From assembly GCA_021802375.1 (NCBI GenBank), contig JAKAAL010000304.1, forward strand, positions 1-5,885: a stretch of 5,885 bases of DNA, written 5' to 3'. Below, in pieces: positions 1 through 4,802 of this stretch (its first letter is position 1; each line of letters starts with the position of its first letter). The position numbers and the translations under genes are program-made. The stretch is from Bacillota bacterium (lineage in GTDB: Bacteria; Bacillota_E; Sulfobacillia; Sulfobacillales; Sulfobacillaceae). Under the pieces are notes generated by a model, which worked only from the letters and a program-made list of their open reading frames with translations, did not search any database and was not told where the DNA came from.

Positions 1-1104
1 ACGAATTTCCACCGCAATTCCCCGTCCTGGCAATCCGATGGACAAAGCACCGGATCCAGAGTCCACGGGTGCCCTTTGGGTCCACGGCGTTAAGATTAGA
101 CCATTGGCGCTTTCGGTCAAACCATACACATTGTAGATATATTGATGAAACCGGGCTTCAAAGCGGTCGACGACCGCAGCAGATACCGGTGCTCCTCCGC
201 TGTAGGCCTTATAGAAACTTGACAGGTCATATTCGCCGGGATTGATATGCTCCAAAATAGATAAATAGGTGGTAATCGCACCCACTGTAAAAGTTCCTCG
301 ATGCCGTTCAATGGCTTGGCAGGCACAAGAGGGGTCAAAGCGGTAAAACAAGACTAGCGGAGAGGCAAGCCACACGGCTGTGGCCAACGCAGCCACAGCC
401 CCCGTGATGTGAAAGAGAGGAGCAAAGGCGACAATAACATCCTGGGAGGAGAGTTGAGCCGCGCTTTCATAGACCGAGGCATTGTATAAGATTTGTTCAT
501 GCGTATTCATAGCCCCTTTGGAGGGGCCAGTGGTGCCTGAGGTATAGGTGAGATAACACACATCAGTCGGATCACCTCGTGCCCATTGAGCCCAGCTTAG
601 GCCGTCCGCGCGCAAAGCCGCTTCATAGGGGTGGTAGGCATAATCAATATCGGCAGCAGAAGACGAGATTGGAAGCCATGAAGGGGCTTGCCCCCGAAAA
701 TCCTGGCCATCTTTGACGACAACAACGGCTTGCATGGTGTGAACCTCGGGCACAGCGTTCAACCGGGAAGCCACGGACTCTAAAATCACGATTCCAGAGA
801 CTTGTGCATCGCGCAATTGATAAGATATCTCGTGAGGCTGGTACATGATGTTGACAGGCACCACAACGGCCCCCAGCGCCCAGATGGCAAATTGGACCAC
901 CACTGAAGCCGGCATGTTCTGCAACATCACGGCTATGCGGTCGCAAGCTTGAACGCCGTGCTGCCGGAAAAACCCGCTCACATGTTCAATTTGGTCCACA
1001 AGTTGTTGATAGGTCCAAGACGTGTCAAAATAGTAGACTGCCGGAGCCTCGGGGCTTTTTTGCCACACATTGTGCAAGGTGCTCGGCAGAGTTCTCACCG
1101 CCAT
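1..1104 (-). CDS. Acyl-CoA synthetase (AMP-forming), C-terminus cut by window edge
   Basis: Adenylate-forming enzyme of the AMP-binding (ANL) superfamily. These enzymes activate a carboxylic acid with ATP to an acyl-adenylate and transfer it to CoA. The frame is open for 368 codons from the ATG at 1104 and runs off the window at base 1. Visible motifs, in order: the phosphate-binding loop TYTSGTTGPSKG (residues 186-197), the substrate-pocket block FAPLFHITG (227-235), the A5 motif YGLTES (327-332), then SIGLPGRGIAVEI (355-367). The following hinge, the Asp of the A7 motif and the catalytic Lys of the small C-terminal domain lie beyond the window. About 150 residues are missing if it has the usual length of 500-550. 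The start is fixed by AGGAGG (1112-1117), 7 nt upstream of the ATG. The motif set resembles FadD-like medium/long-chain or aromatic acyl-CoA ligases; the substrate cannot be told. It lies 81 bp after the dehydratase-like gene with no visible terminator, so co-transcription is likely. Confidence 0.93.
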   Translation of the reverse strand, partial: MAVRTLPSTLHNVWQKSPEAPAVYYFDTSWTYQQLVDQIEHVSGFFRQHGVQACDRIAVMLQNMPASVVVQFAIWALGAVVVPVNIMYQPHEISYQLRDAQVSGIVILESVASRLNAVPEVHTMQAVVVVKDGQDFRGQAPSWLPISSSAADIDYAYHPYEAALRADGLSWAQWARGDPTDVCYLTYTSGTTGPSKGAMNTHEQILYNASVYESAAQLSSQDVIVAFAPLFHITGAVAALATAVWLASPLVLFYRFDPSCACQAIERHRGTFTVGAITTYLSILEHINPGEYDLSSFYKAYSGGAPVSAAVVDRFEARFHQYIYNVYGLTESANGLILTPWTQRAPVDSGSGALSIGLPGRGIAVEIR

Positions 1105-1185
1105 GACGCATCCTCCTCTACAACATTGCTCTTGGTCGCATCGCCTGTTGTTGGTTACCCCCGCTTTATTGTGGGCTAAGGTTCG

Positions 1186-2619
1186 TTATTCTTCGATACC
1201 GGCCATTGTTCGGGCATGGGCTTCTACCTCGTCCCATGGGTACGATTTCACGGCTGTCATCTTCTCGGCTTCGATGGATCCTTCGGCATGAACGGCCAGA
1301 ACCAGGTGATATCCGGCCAGATCGGACGCCACCAAATCACTGGCTAGATATAACGCTTTCAACCTCTTCACGCCATCGACATTCTTTCCCTGTAAGTAAT
1401 GCGCCAGAATCCCTCCCAGTTCGGGATGGGATAGATCCTCTTGGCCCGGTGCCGTGACTAAAAGGCCACCCGCGATATCCTGAACGTGATGAAAGGCCTG
1501 CGGAAGACCCGTAGCGAAATGATACTTGGCTAAGTTCACCAGGGGGATGTTGGGCCGGAAGACGCCCGGAGCCACCAATTCCCCTCGATCTGCGGCATTG
1601 TCCAGAATGGAGCGGACGCTCATATCGTAAAGTACCAGATCACTGAGGGAATTTTGGATGTGACGGGCCTTGTCAATGCCATTATACCGGGCCAGAAGTC
1701 GAGAAACGCCCGTAATCAGTTCCAGCAGCGGGAGTTTGTAAGATACCGCCGTGAATCGGTGGAATTCCACAAAGGCTTTGGCCATCATTCCTGCGGCTTG
1801 CCATTCCCCATTCAGAAAGACCTGTTCATGGGGAACAAAGACATCGTCAAACCAGGTAAAGGTTTCTATCATTTTATGACGACTACTGATGGGACGTTCC
1901 ATGTCATGATGGGAAGTGCTGAGAAAGGGACTGGCGATAAGGGTTACTCCCCTCGCGTTCACCGGAACGGCAAAAGCTACAGCATAATCCTTGTCGGCTT
2001 CTTGCATTTCACGCGTCGGCAAAGCAATCAGCCAGTTGGCATTAATGGAAACCGAGGTATGAACTTTGGCACCACGCACCACAATTCCTTCCGAGGTACG
2101 TTTGACAATACGCAAATACATATCGGGGTCCGGCTGCTCGGCCGGACGTTTACTGCGGTCCCCCTTCACGTCTGTCTGGGCCACTGCAAGCGCGTAGTCG
2201 TTATCACGAGCCTGTCGCCAGAAATCCATGACTCGCTTACTGTAATGAGTCCCCATGTCGTGGTCCACGCTATCCGCCGCCTCCATCAGTCCAAACAGGG
2301 CGTCTGTACCGATTTCATGAATGAGGGGAACCACAGTGCCTCCTAATCGGGTACTCAAAGCGATTAAATCGCGCCGTTTTTTCAGATCTTCCGCTGAATG
2401 GGGAATAGAATAGAAGCGGCTGTAAGATCCACTCTCATCGGTTACCACTGCCTGTTCACGATACTTAGGGTCGTGGGCCATGCGAAAATCAATGGCGGCA
2501 TGGCGAATCGCTAATCCCAGCTCAGGATGATTAACGACGTCTGCTACCGGCTGGCCCCGGTAAAAAATCCTGCGGCCATCATGCAAGGATTGGTAGTATT
2601 GTTCTTCTGACTGTAACAT
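1186..2619 (-). CDS. HpaB/4-hydroxybutyryl-CoA dehydratase superfamily protein lacking all cysteines
   Basis: 477 residues, close to the usual family length of about 480-490. The start at 2619 follows AAGGAGG with 6 nt spacing. The superfamily has an acyl-CoA-dehydrogenase-like fold that binds flavin; members are FADH2-dependent phenol hydroxylases (HpaB) or the [4Fe-4S]/FAD enzyme 4-hydroxybutyryl-CoA dehydratase (4-BUDH). Seen here: HEIGTDAL (101-108), TDVKGDRSKRPAEQPDPDMY (149-168), GIVVRGAKVHTS (178-189), DKDYAVAFAVP (209-219), FDDVFVPHEQVF (257-268), FHR...K (286-295), IAGGLLVTAP (382-391) and HAEGS (444-448). From memory of the family, these blocks read as the 4-BUDH branch rather than the hydroxylases. 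The protein contains no Cys. By motif alignment, the 4-BUDH cluster ligands Cys99, Cys103 and Cys299 fall on Pro98, Glu102 and Tyr294, while ligand His292 is kept as His287. The HpaB substrate-binding Arg/Tyr pair also seems absent. Flavin binding is inferred; the reaction is unknown. The ligase gene downstream suggests an acyl-CoA substrate. Confidence 0.9.
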   Translation of the reverse strand: MLQSEEQYYQSLHDGRRIFYRGQPVADVVNHPELGLAIRHAAIDFRMAHDPKYREQAVVTDESGSYSRFYSIPHSAEDLKKRRDLIALSTRLGGTVVPLIHEIGTDALFGLMEAADSVDHDMGTHYSKRVMDFWRQARDNDYALAVAQTDVKGDRSKRPAEQPDPDMYLRIVKRTSEGIVVRGAKVHTSVSINANWLIALPTREMQEADKDYAVAFAVPVNARGVTLIASPFLSTSHHDMERPISSRHKMIETFTWFDDVFVPHEQVFLNGEWQAAGMMAKAFVEFHRFTAVSYKLPLLELITGVSRLLARYNGIDKARHIQNSLSDLVLYDMSVRSILDNAADRGELVAPGVFRPNIPLVNLAKYHFATGLPQAFHHVQDIAGGLLVTAPGQEDLSHPELGGILAHYLQGKNVDGVKRLKALYLASDLVASDLAGYHLVLAVHAEGSIEAEKMTAVKSYPWDEVEAHARTMAGIEE

Positions 2620-2658
2620 AACACGCCTCCTTATCGTATAGCGTATGGCGCCCTTGGC

Positions 2659-2730
2659 CTATCTCCCCACAAATCTGGAATCCTCATACGCCTGACGGTT
2701 AGGGGTGAACTTTAAGACACAAGTTCGCAT
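2659..2730 (-). CDS. Possible 23-codon small ORF between tetR-like and dehydratase-like genes
   Basis: ATG at 2730 reads 23 codons to TAG at 2659-2661 (the peptide begins MRTCVLKFTPNRQAYEDS). TAGGAG lies 6 nt upstream of the ATG, and the start is only 13 nt after the TetR stop codon, so ribosomes finishing TetR could re-initiate here. I recognise no family. It may be a translated leader or coupling peptide ahead of the dehydratase-like gene, a gene remnant, or chance. Support is limited to the ribosome-binding site and spacing. Confidence 0.3.
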   Translation of the reverse strand: MRTCVLKFTPNRQAYEDSRFVGR

Positions 2731-2737
2731 GCGTTTC

Positions 2738-2749
2738 TCCTAGCTAGGA
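2738..2749. repeat. 12-bp perfect palindrome over the TetR stop codon
   Basis: TCCTAGCTAGGA is a perfect palindrome. It includes the TAG stop of the TetR gene and the ribosome-binding site of the small downstream ORF. A second, 8-bp palindrome (CGCATGCG, 2726-2733) covers that ORF's ATG. Such a dyad could be a protein-binding site, but a self-complementary sequence without a loop is a poor RNA hairpin. No function is assigned. Confidence 0.35.
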
Positions 2750-3334
2750 AGATCCGCTTAGGCCATCCATAATGATATCCGCTAGCTGCTCCCCAATTTG
2801 CCGGGCGCTCAGTGGGCCTTTGGGGTTGTACCAGGTATACATCCAGTTGCAGGCACCAAATAAAGCCAACGTCATTATGCGGGCATGAGGATCCCGGTGG
2901 AATTCGTCTAGTTTCTGCCCCTTTTGAATTGTTTTTTCAAAAAACGCAGCATAGTCGTCCCGCGCTTTTTTGATTTCATGAAAGACCGCAGGGGGTAATC
3001 GGTGCATTTCGCGGAAAAATACCGTAACTTCAAAACGGTAGGACACAATCGACTCCACTAAGGAGATGATGAGGTGGCGGAGAGTCTTTTGAGCTCCCCA
3101 CCCTCGTGCCATAATCTGTTCGGCATCTTTAATTTCCACGGTAATAAAGCGCCGGTGAATTTCAGACAAAAGTTCTTCCTTTGCCGTGTAATAATGGTAG
3201 AGAGCTCCTTTGGTGACTCCAGCCGTTTCGACGATATCGGCGACGGAGGTTGCATCATATCCCTTTTCGGCGAATAACTTCACCGCAACCTCAATTAATC
3301 GATCGGGCATTGGCATATTCCCATTGACTGCCAT
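2744..3334 (-). CDS. TetR/AcrR-family transcriptional regulator (acyl-CoA catabolism type)
   Basis: 196-residue regulator of usual TetR length. The N-terminal DNA-binding domain spans about residues 9-57 (LIEVAVKLFAEKGYDATS, then ADIVETAGVTKGALYHYYTAKEELL), with the helix-turn-helix at about 29-50; the Gly-Ala-Leu-Tyr-His-Tyr recognition helix is typical. The C-terminal part (FFREMHRLPP at 106-115, NWMYTWYNPKGPLS at 163-176, then EQLADIIMDGL) resembles KstR2/FadR-type regulators that sense acyl-CoAs; this rests on motif memory, not a search. I chose the ATG at 3334 because AGAGGAG lies 9 nt upstream. A longer frame begins with a TTG at 3394 but has no ribosome-binding site there, and its extra 20 residues look unlike family N-termini. 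It is the first gene of the likely unit with the dehydratase-like protein and ligase. A 38-bp dyad 95 bp upstream of the start is a candidate autoregulatory operator. Repression relieved by a CoA thioester is an inference. Confidence 0.92.
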   Translation of the reverse strand: MAVNGNMPMPDRLIEVAVKLFAEKGYDATSVADIVETAGVTKGALYHYYTAKEELLSEIHRRFITVEIKDAEQIMARGWGAQKTLRHLIISLVESIVSYRFEVTVFFREMHRLPPAVFHEIKKARDDYAAFFEKTIQKGQKLDEFHRDPHARIMTLALFGACNWMYTWYNPKGPLSARQIGEQLADIIMDGLSGSS

Positions 3335-3343
3335 ATCAAAGCG

Positions 3344-3350
3344 CTCCTCT
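3344..3350 (-). promoter_or_regulatory. Ribosome-binding site deciding the TetR start
   Basis: AGAGGAG on the minus strand, 9 nt before the ATG at 3334. It supports the 196-residue form over the longer TTG-initiated reading from 3394. Confidence 0.75.
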
Positions 3351-3428
3351 TTTCTCAATTGGCAAGCGGATTCACAGGAGGAAACCGGGGCCAAAATGGC
3401 ACCTGCCTTGAAATTTCCGGTTTATTGA

Positions 3429-3466
3429 TGGTACGGATAAACCCAGTAGTCGGTTTATCCGTACCA
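3429..3466. promoter_or_regulatory. 38-bp dyad, candidate TetR operator
   Basis: TGGTACGGATAAACC (3429-3443) and its exact reverse complement GGTTTATCCGTACCA (3452-3466) flank an 8-nt spacer: a perfect 15-bp inverted repeat. The inner half-site GGTTTAT occurs a third time at 3419-3425, 33 bp (about three helical turns) from the copy at 3452. No T-run follows the dyad on either strand, so it does not look like an intrinsic terminator. Its place 95 bp upstream of the TetR start fits an operator for autorepression. The length is greater than many TetR sites, so it may bind two dimers, or be a different kind of cruciform site or small repeat element. Confidence 0.55.
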
Positions 3467-3592
3467 CTTCGTAACCCACAATAACACAGACGACCGCGGC
3501 TTATGACGACATCAACCTGATTTTCGCGGAATATGGGTTCGTGGCGCAACAAAAATGATTTCTCTATTCAAGTGGAATATACGCTCAGCATA

Positions 3593-3651
3593 ACGTTTCA
3601 GGATACAAAGCTAGGGAGACATGGACTTCAGTCGCCCTCCCGATGAAACGT
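3593..3651. repeat. Nested hairpin region downstream of the DMT permease gene
   Basis: Three inverted repeats sit inside one another: ACGTTTCA (3593-3600) with TGAAACGT (3644-3651), GGGAG (3614-3618) with CTCCC (3637-3641), and GACT (3624-3627) with AGTC (3630-3633). It begins 15 nt after the permease stop, where a transcript end is expected, but there is no U-run after it on the minus strand. On the plus strand five Ts follow at 3656-3660. It could be a 3'-end structure that stabilises the permease mRNA or a weak terminator. Confidence 0.35.
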
Positions 3652-3666
3652 GCCGTTTTTAGCTAA

Positions 3667-4572
3667 TCAAAAATGTACTTTTTCTCTCCACTTATGGCGT
3701 GAGGCTACACGAAATGTCCTGTGGTTAACCAGGTAGGTACTGATCAGCACGGCGCTGCCTCCCAAAATGAGCCAGAGTGTGGCTGGTTCATGCAACCAGA
3801 TCACCGACAACACAGTGGCCAGAACCGGAACCAAAAAAGTCCAAGCCGCTACACGCGAAGCTTCTCCCGCCTTTAAGAGTTTGGCCCACAACCACCAGGC
3901 CAATGACGTGCCTAATGCAGCTGTAAAAAGCCAGGAGACGATAAAGCTTCCTGTCCAGTGGACTGCTGTCCAAGGTTCCGTCAAGGAACCCAATACCAAA
4001 AGTGTCATTCCGCCGACCGTCAACTGGATGGCCATGTCATGGGCGGGGTCAGTGTCGGTGCTATACTTTTTGTACACGATCGTCCCTATGGCCCAAGACA
4101 GGCCGGCACCTACTCCCCAGATCACGCTTATCCCTTGCGTGGCATTGGATACATTTTGCATGCCAAGGGCCACGATACCCATAAATCCGAGTAAAACTCC
4201 AACGACTTTGGACACCGACAGAGCTTCGTTTAACCAAAGCCGTGCCATAATCACTGTAAAAATCGGCTGAGTATAGACTAAAATGGAAACGAGGCCTGCA
4301 GACAAGTGGAAAAGTGCCACGGTTTGCAGCCAGTAAAACAAAGTACTGTTGAACACCGCCAATAGCACATTGAGCCAAACGTGTCTGCCAAGCCACTTGT
4401 GGCTCCCAATTCCTAGCCACGTAAAGAGGATCAACCCGCTGAGCAGAATCCTTAGAGCGACAAACAGAACCGGGGGACTGTTCTCGAGCGCGATTTTGGA
4501 GATCGGCCAAGTTAACCCCCATACCACAATAAGCACGGCAAATTGCAACAAAATTCCCCGGGACATTTTCAT
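3667..4572 (-). CDS. EamA/DMT-family permease, ten membrane helices
   Basis: 301-residue inner-membrane protein of the drug/metabolite transporter superfamily, normal length for the family. Two tandem EamA repeats of five helices each are visible. Repeat 1 covers about residues 7-140 and ends with the family signature LNEALSVSKVVGVLLGFMGI (114-133). Repeat 2 covers about 148-283 and ends with LHEPATLWLILGGSAVLIS (260-278). A basic tail follows (HRTFRVASRHKWREK), consistent with a cytoplasmic C-terminus. Family members export or import amino acids, sugars or other small metabolites; the substrate here cannot be told. The ATG at 4572 is the first start after an in-frame TGA at 4588-4590, and ATG at 4566 is an alternative. 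Neither has a good Shine-Dalgarno sequence, unlike the other complete genes here. It probably has its own promoter (4733-4762) with a leader of about 150 nt, so it may be regulated apart from the transporter upstream and the TetR unit downstream. Confidence 0.92.
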   Translation of the reverse strand: MKMSRGILLQFAVLIVVWGLTWPISKIALENSPPVLFVALRILLSGLILFTWLGIGSHKWLGRHVWLNVLLAVFNSTLFYWLQTVALFHLSAGLVSILVYTQPIFTVIMARLWLNEALSVSKVVGVLLGFMGIVALGMQNVSNATQGISVIWGVGAGLSWAIGTIVYKKYSTDTDPAHDMAIQLTVGGMTLLVLGSLTEPWTAVHWTGSFIVSWLFTAALGTSLAWWLWAKLLKAGEASRVAAWTFLVPVLATVLSVIWLHEPATLWLILGGSAVLISTYLVNHRTFRVASRHKWREKVHF

Positions 4573-4726
4573 GCGCGAAGTGTCGTTTCAAAACTTGAAA
4601 GGGTCACGTATTTTTCCGACGACCATTCACCTCGGTTCTACGGGGCCACCCAAGTTCCTCCATATCTTCTGGGCATTCCACCAACCTTTTGAGTGGAGCA
4701 ACAGGATCCCTCTCATCCAAAAACTG
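4573..4726 (-). other. Roughly 150-nt leader of the DMT permease mRNA
   Basis: Inferred 5' untranslated region from the predicted transcription start near 4726 to the permease ATG. Possible local stems include TCCAC with GTGGA and a bulged CCC..AAG with CTTGGG whose loop holds a GGAGG. It also contains an ATG-initiated 29-codon frame (4716-4627, no ribosome-binding site) and a 12-codon frame ending in TGA at 4588-4590, 15 nt before the permease start. No known riboswitch class was recognised; function is open. Confidence 0.35.
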
Positions 4727-4732
4727 TCACGC

Positions 4733-4762
4733 ATTATATATGATACTCTCAGGTTCTGTCCC
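4733..4762 (-). promoter_or_regulatory. Sigma-A-type promoter for the DMT permease gene
   Basis: On the minus strand, a perfect -10 TATAAT (4738-4733) stands 18 bp after a -35-like GGGACA (4762-4757; 4 of 6 match to TTGACA). The -10 lies in an A/T-rich run, CATATATAATG. It falls just after the end of the upstream transporter gene and its hairpin, as expected for an independent permease transcript starting near 4726. Confidence 0.6.
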
Positions 4763-4773
4763 GATTCGTGCGA

Positions 4774-4802
4774 GCTAAAGGGAGAGGTCTCCTCCCTTTA
4801 GC
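4774..4802 (-). terminator. Hairpin overlapping the MFS transporter stop codon
   Basis: GCTAAAGGGAG (4774-4784) and CTCCCTTTAGC (4792-4802) form a perfect 11-bp stem with a 7-nt loop. The TAA stop (4800-4798) is inside the stem. No U-run follows on the minus strand (TCGCACG), so it is not a classical intrinsic terminator; a 3'-end stabilising hairpin or a weak terminator is possible. Confidence 0.45.

Larger units (their letters stand above)
3335..3666. other. 332-bp intergenic region between DMT permease and TetR genes
   Basis: No convincing gene lies here. It holds, from the TetR side outward: the TetR ribosome-binding site, a 38-bp dyad (3429-3466) with an extra half-site (3419-3425), and a nested hairpin region (3593-3651) just after the permease stop codon. 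A TetR promoter is expected, but I found no clear -35/-10 pair on the minus strand. A TTG-initiated 65-codon frame (3552-3355) crosses the dyad, has no ribosome-binding site and no recognisable family, and is not called. Confidence 0.7.

Noticed and set aside
1654..2346. 230-codon open frame on the plus strand
   Set aside because: It lies wholly antisense to the dehydratase-like gene, whose family motifs are clear, and its own translation has no recognisable family.
1186..2619. Annotation as a true 4-hydroxybutyryl-CoA dehydratase or 4-hydroxyphenylacetate 3-monooxygenase
   Set aside because: All three cluster-binding cysteines of the first are missing, and the substrate-binding Arg/Tyr/His of the second are not found at the aligned motifs.
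2641..2691. GCGTATG (2641-2647) and CATACGC (2685-2691) as an operator before the dehydratase-like gene
   Set aside because: The arms are only 7 bp with a 37-nt spacer and do not resemble the dyad upstream of TetR; chance is likely.
3335..3394. Longer TetR reading starting at TTG 3394
   Set aside because: There is no ribosome-binding site before the TTG, while a good one precedes the ATG at 3334, and the extra residues do not look like a TetR N-terminus.
3355..3552. 65-codon minus-strand frame upstream of TetR
   Set aside because: It starts with TTG without a ribosome-binding site, crosses the 38-bp dyad, has no family resemblance and overlaps the TetR ribosome-binding site region only incidentally.
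4061..4591. 176-codon minus-strand frame overlapping the permease gene
   Set aside because: It is a shifted frame of the EamA permease gene; the permease frame has helices and family signatures, this one has none.
4620..4670. T-box-like stretch (TGGGTGGCCCCGT) in the permease leader
   Set aside because: It matches the T-box core UGGNACCGCG only loosely, and the leader is too short and lacks recognisable Stem I elements.
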